This document shows positions 24,781 to 37,237 of a DNA stretch of 64,000 nt, one piece after another; positions within the stretch are counted from its first letter, which is position 1; each line of letters begins with the position of its first letter. The notes under the pieces were generated by a model that saw only the letters and a program-made list of their open reading frames with translations, did not search any database and was not told the DNA's origin. This DNA comes from Apoderus coryli (lineage: Eukaryota; Arthropoda; Insecta; Coleoptera; Attelabidae). The DNA is taken from positions 15,138,860 to 15,202,859 of the forward strand of contig OU452199.1 of the NCBI GenBank assembly GCA_911728435.2, in the 5' to 3' direction. A program made the translations under genes and the position numbers.

Positions 24781-25099
24781 TGTCTGGCAGATCTTTTAAA
24801 TCTATAACCATATATATTATGATATATGAAAACGATCGCTCAAACGTGGCAGTGGAGTGCAAAGGTGGCGTTATAATAGATTTAAAACGAACGTTAACAG
24901 AATATGCGCTACCCCTGAACAGTCGAAAGTTATTTTTTTCAAATATATGTTTTTTAAACTTAACTTATTTGGCATTGAAAATAAAAGTAACATTGTATTA
25001 GCATGTATATGTTGAAAATGTGTAGTTCTCGAAATATTGACAGTTTAAAATTTTTCTATACACTTGACGTAGTTTAATTTATTATATTTGCGCTGGAGT

Positions 25100-25460
25100 T
25101 AGGGTGGTCGAGAGGGACTTTTCGGGAGTTTATTTTGACTCAAATTAACAAGCATTCAGATATCATCATCATTTTGGAGAATCTTGGTAAATTAATGTTT
25201 ATGGTGCAACAAAAAATGATTTCTTTAAAAAATCGAGTCAGTAACAAAAAAAAAATATTTATCATGTTGGGATGATCTCTTAGTATATTTATGTGAATTT
25301 GAGTCACTCCAATAGTGCGATTTTTTTTGATTAAAGAGACAAATTTGGCTTCGTCTGACAAAATAATATTGTCTTAAAATGATCAAGTCAAACTATACTC
25401 ACGAGTTACTGTAATTAAAATAAACCTTTCTCTACAAGAATCTTTAAATTTTCTGTATCA
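25100..25460 (-). pseudogene. Tc1/mariner transposase fragment
   Basis: On the minus strand near 25340-25370 the sequence reads ILFSDEAKFVS, the block around the first catalytic aspartate of Tc1/mariner transposases (FSDE.KF). It is followed by scrambled TQIHIN and DHPNMIN segments, comparable to the NPH...HP..(I/L)NVW region. No second or third catalytic block is present. The tip-like 'TTAGGGTGGTCGAGAGGGAC' lies at 25101. The fragment is short and mutated. Confidence 0.5.
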
Positions 25461-28400
25461 AAACCGAAATCAAAACAAATAAAGATTTTCATTGTCGGAC
25501 TTCGGACGTAATTTTTGACATACCTGTGTTTCAAAAACGGCGAGTTCGGAACATACAGGGTGCTATATTAGAAATATGCAAGTGTACATACAAGTGCGAT
25601 CATCTTGAACATATTTCAGAGACTTGGCCCATTTTGCCCTTAGTATACCACGATCATTCCCCCAGAGGCATGTTGTATGAAGGAGTTTCCTGGTACATGA
25701 ACCAAAAAAAAAGAACATGCAACGTTTACGTTGAAAATTTCAGATTCATAAATATCGAAATTGTAGAGCACACACCTATGAGCCTTTAATTGCCTCGATT
25801 GTTATATTTTATTACTTTTACGTTAATGAAATCGAATATAAGCAAAAACAACGCCAAACTCTATGTTGCATTTTAAATGGAACACAAAATTACATTACAA
25901 CAACAATATTATAAATTACATTAGTGTCAAAATAGTGTGAAATTTCCAGAGAAATAGGTTTAAAACAAGCATTTTGCAAATTGAAAGGAATTCACCGTAT
26001 TTAGTTAATATTTGTTTGTCTATTTTATGATTATTGTTTGTCTTAATTTATAGCTGTTTAATAGGAGCAGTACTTTCTTGGTATTTTAAACTTAATGTAG
26101 CTTAAACTGGAAGTAAACCGCAAAACAATTACTTATTAACGATTTTCGATAACTTTACCACAATTGCTATCACGATGCCATTGCTTAAAATAATAAGTAT
26201 TAAATGGAGAAATATGTTCATGAGCTGCTAATTATGTTTTAAATTTTTACAAACAATTTTTATTTGGATTATTATGGTACAGCAACGAAGTTCTCAATGT
26301 TTAAACAGGTACAACCAAATTCCTCCTAAATAACGGCGTACAAAAGATTAAACAGATTTTATCATAATTCGATCGACATATGGACTGGCTTATTAACAAT
26401 TTCTCACATTACAACAGCCGGAACTTTAAATTTAAATGCTCTGCCACCGTGGTAGCCACCAGTAAAATTTGGATCTATAGTATTTAGTTACCTGTTTTGT
26501 GACCCGTAATAATTATTATTCAACCAAACAAGTCATCAATATTATGTAATAAGTAGGTAGGTCGGTAAATTCGAAATGCGACCGTTTTAGGCCTATCAAA
26601 AAACTTTTCATTGATTAATAAAATTTAGGATCGGTATGGACACATTTTCGGGGAAAGATATTTTTCTTATGTCATAATCGCTTTGAATATTAACTGACAT
26701 AATTTTAAAGATCTGATACGACATCCAATGTATAGTTGAAGGTAGTGATTAATTTTTATTTTCGAACTCCCCTACGAGAAATGTATTAAACATTTACATT
26801 TCTATAATATGTTTATATTTACTAAATTAATATTATAAATAAGATCACTTCAATGGAGCATTCTGCAGCATAATCGGTGATTTTAATACAGTTCTCCGCA
26901 TGTAGCCCAACACTATTTTAATTAATATTATTAATTATATAAACACCGTTAAACGATAATGAATATGCTTTTATTTATGGATTACGTACAGAGTTTACCA
27001 TTAAAATTAAAACATGTAATTAATCAATTTATAACGCACAATGTCTTAAATTCCAGGTTCAGTTGAACTTTGTTATTTTTCATTTTAAAAACAAAAAAGA
27101 AAAAGGAAAAGAAAAGTGGTTGTGTTGTATGTCACATGCCGTAAACACCTGGTTGGTCTTTAATAGAATTATTATTATTATTCAATACCTCATGCATACA
27201 ATATGTTAATGTCTAGAAACTATAAAGGCTACATGATACGATGCCGATTCTTATTAAACAATTACTCACTCTATTATTATCATTTATTGTTTATATAGTC
27301 AGAATAATAGGTATAAACATTGATCTACGCAAAGCGCGTAGGTTTATTAGGGATTCCAAATTTACAATTTGGATGAAGTTGAAATGATTTCATTTACAGT
27401 TCAGAGATTTTTGTAAGAAAATGTAAATTAGATCAAGGAATCGAAAATTGTGACATTGTGTTAAACTTGGCTTTGAAACCGGTTTTGATTATTGAAGCTA
27501 AAATGAATTTATTAAGATATCGGAATCCCTAACCGGTAATGACTTTTACATATTTATTTAATCTAACATTTAAGTTATTTATATTTACAGTATTTTTATG
27601 GATTACATTTTATTTACTTATATATTTATTGATTGTTTTGGTAAAATAGATACACACAATATATGTTAATACACCTCTTCCGACAATTGAGGTTGTTTGT
27701 AACAATGAAAATAGTTCGACTCCGTTTTGTTACTTTGGATAATATGTTGTTATTTTATTGTAAGCTATTTCCTATATCATTGTTTGGTAGGTACACTTTG
27801 TTAGTTTATCAAAAAAATAACATAAGCTGATGGCCTTGAGGTACGCATAGCTCTGCATTTAAAAATTCAACTTTTAATAATGACCCTTTCTAAAAAATTC
27901 ATGGACGTTCTAAATAAACTTTTAAATACGTTATTTTAGGTCGAGATTAATTTGGTTAACGATTTTATTGCTATATTTTGATTATATCACATTTCTTATA
28001 TTTCTGCCCCTGTACGAAATACTTTAAAGACGCCTATTGACCACCTATTTTTTTGGTGCAAACGAGTTAGATATATCTACTTTAATATAAAAATTTTGTG
28101 TTCCATATATTATCTTCAGGATAATTAAAAACCAACGAACCGATCTATATAATTACCTATCGATTATATAAAATTGCCTAAAAAATATAGGTCTAAAATA
28201 TAATTTCTAGAAAGATAACTGTTTGCTGTTCTTTCATCACTTCAATCATTTGATAAGAAGAACTTGAGTTTTTGAAATATGTAAGTAACTGCCCCAGAAA
28301 TTTTATGGTACCTGTTGAACTCAGAGAAAGGTTGATAAATTGCACTTTTTGGGAATATAAAGCGGTTTGTTTTTGTTTCGTTCACGTGTCATCTAGCTGC

Positions 28401-29977
28401 CAACAGCAGTGCCAGTTTCGTGATGATTTCCAAAAGGGGTTTCTTTTTTTGCATCTTTTTCACTTCCAGCTCATATTTAACGTACAAAAGGACTTCCTTT
28501 GTAATAAAACTTTGTAAATAAAACCTGATTTAGTAGATTTTGTATGTATTTGCTGAAGCATGATATAAAATTGTTAAACACATTTAGAATCATTTTAGTT
28601 CTTAAAAACGTCTAAGAGCTGATCCAATATGTGAGTTTTACTTAAATTTTTAATGCAACAGTTGGCCCAATTTTAGGAATCGTCACATAATATGTTTAAA
28701 TGCTTTATAAAGTTTGAGCTAGATAATGGTAAACGGTAAATATTAAAAATGCTTCACTACGCATATGTTATTTGTATAAATACCTATATTTTAAAAGCAT
28801 GCCAATTCTAAACAGTGTTCCTGCAGGTATAACGATAACCTCAACAAACTGTTAAAGTAAAAAAAAAAAACACCTGCCACCTGTTCTGATGTGTTATTCA
28901 TCAGACAGTTTTATATATAGATTTTGTCTCTTACAGTGAGATATTCGGTATTGTACAGTAGTGACTGTCAAAAATACTGTGTATTTACCATAGGCTATCC
29001 AAAAATTAGAAATAATCAGAAAAATATGGATATTTATCTATTCTTTCGTTTTTCCTTCAATTAATTAAAAGTCTATAAACCCTTAAAATACAACTGTTTA
29101 AAACAGAAATAATATTGTGTAGCAAATTATTATTATTATAAATATTTTGTAAATCATGTAAATATTTGCTAGAGATCCGTGTAATAAATGAGTATTTTTT
29201 AAAAATTTTAACCATCATCCTGGCTAACGTATATTATGATAAATATTATTTATTATATGTTTTTTTTTTATAAAAATACAAGTGCAAATTTTTATCTGAT
29301 AATATAATCATTGCTACTGCATGAAGTACTTACACTATACAATACAGGTATCTCATGTAGGAAAAGAAACTTGTGTATATAAGTAAAGATAATAAATTTA
29401 TATAAAAAATTCACTGTATATGACATACAAAGTATGCAGTTAATGATCTTTTTTTTGTTTGTTTGTTTAAAATTAATGTTCAGAACCAAGCAGTGTGACC
29501 AAGGTTGATAGCCGGAAGTACATGCGCATCTATCTTCAAAATGTCATTCGTGTGAGAAACTTACAAAAAATAATAATAAAATATCGTCGGTCTATCCTGC
29601 GTGTTTTGCGCTGGTAATTACTCAGTAATTCCAGATATTTTTCCACTTATTTTTTATATTTCATTGAAACTACCTTTGTTTTATGGTTGAAACTTTCCGA
29701 TAAAAATAAGGAATTCAATTTAAAAAACACATATAAGACACTGTAGGGTTATTACATTGACTATTTGGAGAAGCTATAATATAGTAAATAGATTCTATAA
29801 ATTTTTACAACAAAACATATCATATGAATTGACTTCTATCTACTATAGTGTATTAGAATCAATACGCTTTATCCCTTATTTTGGATTTCATTATGTTGTG
29901 GATCGTGTGGCATCTTGTCATTTTAAGCAGAGTTGTCGCACTTACTCTTAAGAAATAATTGAATTGCAATTACAAAT
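25461..29977. other. No gene recognised
   Basis: About 4.5 kb. The frames at 25526-25789 and 28272-28517 show no domain I know. TACAGGGTGCTAT at 25554 could be a lone transposon tip. Otherwise AT-rich background. Confidence 0.4.
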
Positions 29978-30189
29978 TAGTGGTGCACAAGATTATAAAT
30001 TATTAAATTAAATTAAGTTATTTCTAAAAGTATTTAATTACTTGGCCAATTATTTTAATTGAATTACTTATAAATATTTCAACTTACCGTTATTAATTAC
30101 TTTCACACATTTCAATTACTTTACTATTATTAAATTAGTTTAGTGAATTAACTCAATAATAATAAAATAGTTTTGTGGCATAGCGGACA

Positions 30190-30350
30190 AAATGACTGGT
30201 TCTACCTACACAAGGGATTTTGTTTAATTTAGCAGGGGCTTAGTCTAATTCAGTAGAACCAGACCGAGGCATGGGTCGAGAGATACTGACGAATTCGTTT
30301 CGCTCTTATTATGAGCTCGTCAGAGTACCATAGTCTTTGCCCATCTACAA
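30190..30350 (-). mobile_element. Probable hammerhead-bearing retroelement fragment
   Basis: This segment stands out in base composition from the AT-rich repeat around it. It contains an inverted pair GGTTCTAC (30200-30207) and GTAGAACC (30253-30260), and the hammerhead motif at 30282-30329. Hammerheads of this type are known in terminal repeats of Penelope-like elements, and this fragment could be such a repeat. No protein is encoded, and the limits are approximate. Confidence 0.4.
30282..30329 (-). ncRNA. Hammerhead ribozyme, type I, canonical core
   Basis: On the minus strand: helix I 5' strand GGTACT (complement of 30324-30329), core CTGACGA (30317-30323), helix II GCTC/GAGC closing a 7-nt loop (30302-30316) and GAAA (30298-30301). 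Next is a fully palindromic helix III segment, ACGAATTCGT, ending in the GTC triplet (30288-30290). Last is helix I 3' strand AGTATC (30282-30287), which pairs with GGTACT in all six positions (one G-U). Every invariant core base of the hammerhead family is present. Cleavage is expected between 30288 and 30287 of the minus-strand transcript. The palindromic helix III would let two copies pair as a dimer. Confidence 0.85.
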
Positions 30351-30915
30351 TATGACACAAAATTATTTTCTTTTTGTATTTACCGACACAAATTCATATT
30401 CTAACTCAATAACAATAACAATTTTTCTTTTTCAAAATAATCTTCTGAAAAAATAAACGAAAGATGTTGTGTGTGAGAATTTGTATTTGTAAATAGTTGA
30501 ATTACGTAGGGCAGCTTTTAGCAATTTATTATTATCGCAGGCTCATTCATCGTATTTTTAATTTTTCAATAATTTTTATTATTACATTTTTTTTTTGTTT
30601 AATAAATTAACTCAATCAATACAATTTTGACAATGAAAATTTTAATTTTCTTTGAACAGAATGCAGGAAAAGCTTAAAAATGCAGATATGCAAATCTATA
30701 AACACTTATATTCTGAAGTAAAGAAATTGGAAATCCGAAGAAATATTTTGTAGTTTAAAATTAAGTAATTGAAATATCTGCAAATAATTCAATTACTGTT
30801 CAACTGATGAAATAAAATAAGAAATATAAATAAATTAATGCCAAAGTAATTGAATTACTAAACTAGTAACTAAATATGATTTTCAATTATTTTAATTCAT
30901 TTACTGACAGCTCTG

Positions 30916-33700
30916 ATTTTAAGTAACACACATTTTGAAGTATGAGTTTCACAAATATAAATAGTATATAATTATTATAATTATACTTCTAATCTCAGTT
31001 TAGAAATGTATTTTTAATTACTTTCATTCTATTCACAACGTATCTTTAATTAAATAGGAGCAAAAATTACTATTTTTCTCTAAAAATATAATAAATGAAA
31101 GGAAATGTTTGAGGTTTTGATGATTGGCTGTAATATAAATTGATTGCAGAATATATATTATGCAAATATAAATAAATTATGTGTATATTTCAAGCTCGTA
31201 TATGACTAGTTTGAAACTAAATAAAAACATCCAAATAAATTGTGCAATATAAGGCCTGGAATAAAACTACGGCAATACATTAAAATATGCTCGTTTACAA
31301 ATTACATATGTGAGTATTTATAGAAAAATTATACGTGTTGAAATAAATTCATATTTTTACAATTCAAATGGTCGAAATGAAAAATACATAAAGACTTTTA
31401 TTGATACATAAAATAGATACATACCTACATATTAAATATTTTATAATGGTATTGTGGTCTTTATGGGATTTTTTTATTATTAAAATATTAATGCATTTTT
31501 AATGAGCAAATACAAAAACATCACGTTTTGTATCTATAAATTTTTAATTTAATTATTTTTCTTGGTAGAGTGATTTGACTTTATCTTAACAATTACTTGC
31601 CAGCAATGATGGTGTAGATCGCCAAAAGAAACGTCGTTATAAGATTGTAGGGTTTTTACAACATGCTTATGTTCATTTACTAAAATACGTTTTTAACTAC
31701 GCACCGAAGAAAATTTACCTCGCGTCCCCTGATATGAATAGCAGTTTTTCAAAATGTTGCTTTAGAGACCTACAGCTCTAAAACTAGAATTGATGATCAA
31801 ATTTCTTAATATTGCTTTGTAGATAATCAGAGTTATATCTTATTTTGGCCTTCATTCCAAAATTTAAAATGTATATGTATGGAGAATTATTTTTTTTTCG
31901 ATCTTTAAGCGTCACAGAAATTGTATCGCGTGTGACCTTCAATGTTTTGTATACTAACATTTCCAACAAACACAATAAATAATAGGCTTGTTGTTAGAAC
32001 TGATTGTAGTAGGTACCTATAGTTTTGCAGTATTCTAATCATTTCAATCTTAAGATATAAACCTGTTTCAATTAATAGTAGTTATTCAATATTTATGTAG
32101 ATATCAAAGAAATTCGTTTTGTTACGTTTTGTAATCTGTCACGGAAATGTGTTTCTTAATGATCTCTATTGATTTTTGGTTTTTTATTTTTGATTAGATA
32201 ATGAAATATTTTTTTTTTAATTTCGTTTACCAGCTATCAAGTTTAGATTTGTTATTGGTATTGTTTTGTATAATTTGTATAATGCAGAAAGAGGTATTTG
32301 CGTTTTTGTTTTGGCAATTGCACAATAATTGTTTTTTTTTTTGTTTAATTCTCTATTTAACCTTATTGTAAAATTGTTGTCTTAATAAAAATAACGTGTT
32401 GTCTAAATAAATATAATTGAAATATTTTTGATTTCAACAATTTATGAAGTACATTTGATTAGAATAAAAGAGAAAGGCACGTATTCACAATAATTAGGTA
32501 TATTCCAAACAATAAACTAAATAAATATTTCTATTTTTCTGATGAAAAATTTTTTGTTAAGATTTTGTGCTATCACCTGACTAATTTATGAAAAATATAA
32601 AATATTTTCCTCAAAATTGGTAAGAGTTGTAATCATTTTTAATATAATGGACTATATACTGCTGCTTTGTGTTTGTAACATTGTGTGCGTTCTGTCTGAT
32701 TTTTGACTGTCAAAAATTGAAAATATTTAAATGTTTGCGAGAGAAGTGTATATCATTTCTGCGTCATTCAAAATTCAGCTTTTCCCTATTTTGTTTTGAA
32801 AATTATAAGAGTTACCGACAAAGCACATTTTAGAAATATTTTATATTTTAGAAACAACCAAAATTTTCTAGTCTAGACTAACAATTTTATACATTTGTCT
32901 TAAAATTAAAAAAAAATACTACAACAGAATTCTTATTTAGGTGTTAACTTGGAAGAAATATTTTTTATTAATTCTCTGTATTAGGAAAAATCTGTCTCAC
33001 ACAAGTAGCAAATCTTCCTTTTCGCTTAAACACCAGAATTTAGAGACTCAACATAATTAAAGCATTGCGAAAAAAACTTAACCTTAATAAATATAACCAT
33101 AATTTATTCCCAATATTATAGCGTGGACAGACAGCATAACACAAAAGCAATAATAATTACACTTTTTTAATATTCATATACGTTATTATCTACCTAATAC
33201 TAATGCAGTTGTAATAATGATTTTGTAATATCATTATCACATTAGCACCATGCGTCTACCTATGAAAGAGTAATTGGGTATTAACAATTATGTATCATTT
33301 AGATATGTTTTCGTTAGCCCTAATTAAATTACATTGTTGTGTAACGGTTGTATAGTTTAGAACAATCGAATTCCAAAAGCTCTTTTAGTCTGTATGAGTA
33401 CTACTACTTTCAATTTCTTTTAGTAAAGTATTACACTGTTTCCAATTTAATTTTCTTAGTTTGTCTAAAACTAATATGACGTTATGATTATGTTAATTTT
33501 ATGTATCATAATTACATCATTCTACTACAAAATATGTCGTATTTTTAGCAACAATAGGTGTCACCTGTAAGTTAAAAAATAATTTAGCGATTTTGATGTG
33601 CTTGGCAGCAATAGTTGTGAATTATTAATTTACATTCTGTGGGAGAAGGTACAACAACGTTAAGTCAAAAAGGATAACATTGTTTGTGGACTGCTACTCA
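30916..33700. other. No gene recognised
   Basis: AT-rich; short frames only. No paired ends or conserved motif found. Confidence 0.45.
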
Positions 33701-33995
33701 CCTTCGAACACCCAAATACCCTCAATCTCACGATATATCACAACATATCTTTCTTGATAAGTTTGTTCACAGCATCGACGTTTTCCGGGGTGACTGCCGT
33801 TTTTGAGCATCTACCTTTAAATGGTTGCTAAGATTCAACGTGGTGCAATTAAGAAGAACACCGAATACAGAAATCAATTCGGCAAAACTTTCTTGTTGAT
33901 TATTATTCGAAAGTTTTACAAAATTAGTGAACATTTTCTTGGTTAAATAATTTTTTGAATAACTTAGTGTAATAATGTGTAATAGAAACAACGAA
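33700..33995 (-). pseudogene. Mariner transposase fragment (N-terminal half)
   Basis: Minus-strand reading gives KTAVTPENVDAVNKLIKKD, the linker between the two helix-turn-helix units in many mariner transposases. After a frameshift it continues as YREIEGI, the start of the second unit. Upstream, ESFAELISVFG and the following residues fit the first helix-turn-helix region. Stops and at least two frameshifts break it, and the catalytic domain is absent. The linker motif is the strong evidence. Confidence 0.7.
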
Positions 33996-35488
33996 ACATA
34001 AAAAAGCTGTTATCTAGACTTTTCACATAATAATTAGAGCTCAAATGATTTTACTTTAACGTTGGACTATTAGTTATACTCTCATAAAATTAATTAGTTT
34101 TTATCTGATACATCATTTCAGGTAGGGCATTAAAAACTACCAGACCAGCTAAAGCAGATTGTGTTAATATGTATTTGCAAAAATTTAGCTATGTAAGTAT
34201 GGTATTTGTATGGGTATGTATAGTCACAGTGGCTTGTTATAATGTTAAGTTTGAAATTTCCTGTCGTTGCTGTCATAAACGTCAATTCATGCTAAAAAGC
34301 TCTTTATACTTAAACGGAAGAAGGTACTAATTGTAATACCAGTTATCAGCTTTTAATCGTAGGCCTAGTCAGGTTCGTAATGTGTACAATTACTACATAT
34401 TGTTTATTCATCATTAACGTTTAAATTGATATTTTTCCTACTCTATTTCAACTATTTTGTTTATATTTTACATATCTAAATCATAAATATAGTTGATGAT
34501 GAATGAATCAGTTAAATAATTTTGAAGTATAAGACTAACTAACCCTATTGCTTTGTGGTATCGACACTATCTTTGACACTACTACGTATATAACACTTTA
34601 CACTTTTTCATTTTCCTATATTATAGTGATAGCAGGATAATACATTTTTTGAAAGACAAAAACGCTTCCTTGCTCTTTGGCCCTAAAAATTGATATGATG
34701 TATACTTGAATATGGTTTAAATCAATTGTATAGTTTAAATATATAATTTTCTATTTTTTTGCCTCCAAAATGAGTCATATAGATAGAATTCACGAATTCT
34801 TGTTGATGTCTACTTTGTTTCTACTGATGATGGGAATATGTATCCCCAAAACATGTTGATATGGTAGTGTTGTGTTGCGTAGGCTATTCGCAAGTGCTAA
34901 ACAATAATACAACGATTATTAACATTAACAAATTTTACATATGGGGCCACATTCTTGGGGTTGTTTTGAATACATATAAGGTAAATTCACTACAATATGC
35001 ATTTAGTTCTCAATGGTAAAGTTTTAAAGTCTGTGGAGCCTAATAAATTTAAGCAGCAGAACCTATCTTGAATGCTTTTTATAACAGTTTACGGCAATCC
35101 CATAAATAATAAACGAATTTCAAAATCGGGGCGTATTAATTTTCATAATTTTTAAATTTTTCAAATCTTCTGCAGACCTTGTCAACTTATAAACAAAAGA
35201 CGAGCTTAACAGAGTTTGGATTATGAAAACACAGTACGTACCTAAGTTGTCAATATTCAGAAAACTACAAATTTTCAAAATACCCAATTTTGTACAAAGT
35301 TTATCTTATTCATAATGTTAAATAATAAATATGAAAATTAAAAATTTTTTTTTTTGACTTAATTATATTCTTCTGTTATGAACACTCTGCTTTAAAATTA
35401 CGAAATAGCATTCAAATATAAAAATAACTGAAATCGATATTTTTTTTATGGAAAACCTTAAAAAGTCAAAAACGGTTGAATTTAAATA
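33996..35488. other. No gene; one decayed hammerhead motif
   Basis: AT-rich background with short frames. The only recognisable item is the hammerhead-like motif at 34819-34865. Confidence 0.45.
34819..34865 (+). ncRNA. Decayed hammerhead-like motif
   Basis: CTGATGA (34825-34831), an unpaired T, helix II GGGA/TCCC (34833-34836 with 34844-34847), then AAAA where GAAA is required, then the palindrome ACATGT (34852-34857). The spacing matches the motif at 38668-38711. The G-to-A change in the core and weak helix I pairing mean it is very probably inactive. Confidence 0.5.
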
Positions 35489-35490
35489 TA

Positions 35491-35830
35491 CAGGGTGGTC
35501 CAACGAAAAGTTTGCACCTAGCTTTTCTCTTTTTTTTGTAGTCGAATGCGAAAATGCTCGGACACGTCGATTTTGCTTTTGAGGGGGACACATTTTAAAC
35601 ATATTTTTCGATCTGCGCCTTTAACCCTCTAGCGGGGGTGAGTAACAACCCTAAAATTTTAAATGGAAAGAGGGGTCTAATGACATATCATTTGAAAGGA
35701 CACAAAATTGTCTTTCTAATGATACCCTATTTGTCGAATTTTACTAAAACAGTTAATACGAAAACGACTTTAAAGACATTAAGCCGATAATTTTGGTATT
35801 AATGAGAAATACAAATAAGTTTTAATTATT
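35491..35830. repeat. Left terminal inverted repeat of DD41D element
   Basis: 340 bp, complementary to 37238-37577 except at two positions. Similarity continues imperfectly for roughly 20 bp further inward. It presumably contains transposase binding sites near the tip. Confidence 0.95.
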
Positions 35831-35934
35831 GCGAGTGAAAACACCTGCAATCGTTAGTACATTCCAATGTTTGTTAGTTTTAACATTGCTTTGTAAAAAA
35901 AGTAAACAAGCTGTTAAATTGATTTATTAAAACG

Positions 35935-37047
35935 TTACATTAACAAATGTTGAAAATGTGACCCATTTGATTCCATACAATAATACAGATTTTGTTCAAA
36001 TCTATTTCTAACATTTTGTAGCATATCAGGTGTTATGTTTCTGCACTCTTCTGTAATGCGTTGGCGAAGATCTTCTATGGACTCGGGCTTCGTGGCAAAA
36101 CATTTATTTTTTAAGTGCCCCCAAAGAAAAAAGTCTAAAGGCGATAAATCCGGTGACCTGGCAGGCCATTCAATTGGGCCCCTCCTTCCAATCCACCGTC
36201 CAGGGAACCGGTCATCTAAGAACTGTCTTACAGGAGCCACATAGTGCGGAGGTGCTCCATCTTGCTGGAAATAAAGCCGATCAGCAGTATGATTTTGGTC
36301 ATCTTCTATTATTTGTGTTATTAAAGGATCAATTGTGTCTTCAAGCATGTTTAGGTACACTTCACCAGTTAAATTTCCAGGAATAAAAAGTGGTCCTATA
36401 ATATGATTTCCTAATATGCCACACCAGACGTTTATTTTTTGAGGATACTGGGTATGAACCTCACGGAATAAATGTGGGTTAATGTCATCCCAGTAACGGC
36501 AATTGTGCCTATTTACAGCTCCATTCAAATAAAATGTGCATTCGTCGGAAAAACAAATGTTAAATAATAATTGCGGATCTTCAATTAAACGCTGGCTCAT
36601 TGCTTCACAAAATTGCAGCCTTCTATCAGGATCATCCTCATTTAGTTCCTGTACTAATTTGATTTTGTACGGATGAAATTTGTACGCTTTTAAAATTCGT
36701 ATTATGGACGAACGGGAGACACCTGAGGCTTCAGCTAGTTGACGGGTACTTTGACTATGATCCATTTCAACATGCCCTAAAACAGCGACTTCCACAGCTT
36801 CATTTCTGATCGGTTTCTGCGGCTGGTGTTTTACATTACAGACAGATCCGGTATCTACAAACTTTTTAACTAACTTGCCAACGTACACATCATTCACATT
36901 TTTATCGGGATGTCTCTCATTAAATAAGCGAGCCGTAAGTCTAGCACTACTATTATTTTGAAAATAAAGTTTAACAATTTCAACTCGTTCTAGAATGGAA
37001 TAAATCATTTTGTACGGTAAAAGTAAAATAACTTGAGAGGCAACCAA
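35935..37047 (-). CDS. Tc1/mariner transposase, DD41D
   Basis: This 370-residue transposase would act in the nucleus, binding the element's inverted repeats and cutting and rejoining DNA at TA sites. Residues about 15-130 form the DNA-binding part with two helix-turn-helix segments (AEASGVSRSSIIRIL at about 105-119). The catalytic domain has D168 in FSDECTF, D263 in FQQDGAPPHY and D305 in SPDLSPLDFFLWG. There are 41 residues between the last two, hence DD41D. All three acidic residues are present and the frame has no interruption. Length fits the superfamily (about 340-370). The first methionine is annotated, but M14 (MIYSILERVEIV) may be the real start because homologues usually begin at that block. 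It is the only gene of the element at 35491-37577. Open frames on the opposite strand at 36035-36386 are shadows. Confidence 0.93.
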   Translation of the reverse strand: MVASQVILLLPYKMIYSILERVEIVKLYFQNNSSARLTARLFNERHPDKNVNDVYVGKLVKKFVDTGSVCNVKHQPQKPIRNEAVEVAVLGHVEMDHSQSTRQLAEASGVSRSSIIRILKAYKFHPYKIKLVQELNEDDPDRRLQFCEAMSQRLIEDPQLLFNICFSDECTFYLNGAVNRHNCRYWDDINPHLFREVHTQYPQKINVWCGILGNHIIGPLFIPGNLTGEVYLNMLEDTIDPLITQIIEDDQNHTADRLYFQQDGAPPHYVAPVRQFLDDRFPGRWIGRRGPIEWPARSPDLSPLDFFLWGHLKNKCFATKPESIEDLRQRITEECRNITPDMLQNVRNRFEQNLYYCMESNGSHFQHLLM

Positions 37048-37237
37048 ACTGAATCAATGAAAAGACTAAAATAAACGGTGTAAATTCTTTTCCTACACGT
37101 ATCTGCAGTTTTTATTTCAACAAAAAACGCAAACGATTAGTGAGGAATTTAGTTCTGATAAATAAGATCGTGTTTTTGAAATCCCGTTTTTCTTCAAAGT
37201 AAATAATTTAGAAATGATTGTAGTTGTTTTCAGTCGT

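Larger units (their letters stand above)
29978..30915. repeat. Possible hAT-like AT-rich element with a nested insertion
   Basis: The left end TAGTGGTGCACAAGATTATA and the right end read inward, CAGAGCTGTCAGTAAATGAA, both fit the loose hAT terminal pattern (YAGnGSTG). Both subterminal regions are filled with AATTACTT/AAGTAATT motifs (30000-30150 and 30755-30900). The middle (about 30175-30360) is less AT-rich and carries the hammerhead motif, suggesting a nested element. The flanking 8-mers do not match, so a target duplication is not supported. Confidence 0.35.

Noticed and set aside
28888..28915. CTGATGA on the minus strand as a hammerhead core
   Set aside because: No helix II, no GAAA and no pairing helix I follow.
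29978..30915. hAT element with 8-bp target duplication
   Set aside because: The 8-mers next to the proposed ends (TTACAAAT and ATTTTAAG) do not match, so only a low-confidence repeat call is kept.
35363..35602. 79-codon minus-strand frame
   Set aside because: It covers the terminal inverted repeat of the DD41D element; part of the same peptide occurs by reading the other repeat.
36035..36386. Two overlapping plus-strand open frames
   Set aside because: They lie antisense within the DD41D transposase gene and are shadows of its codons.
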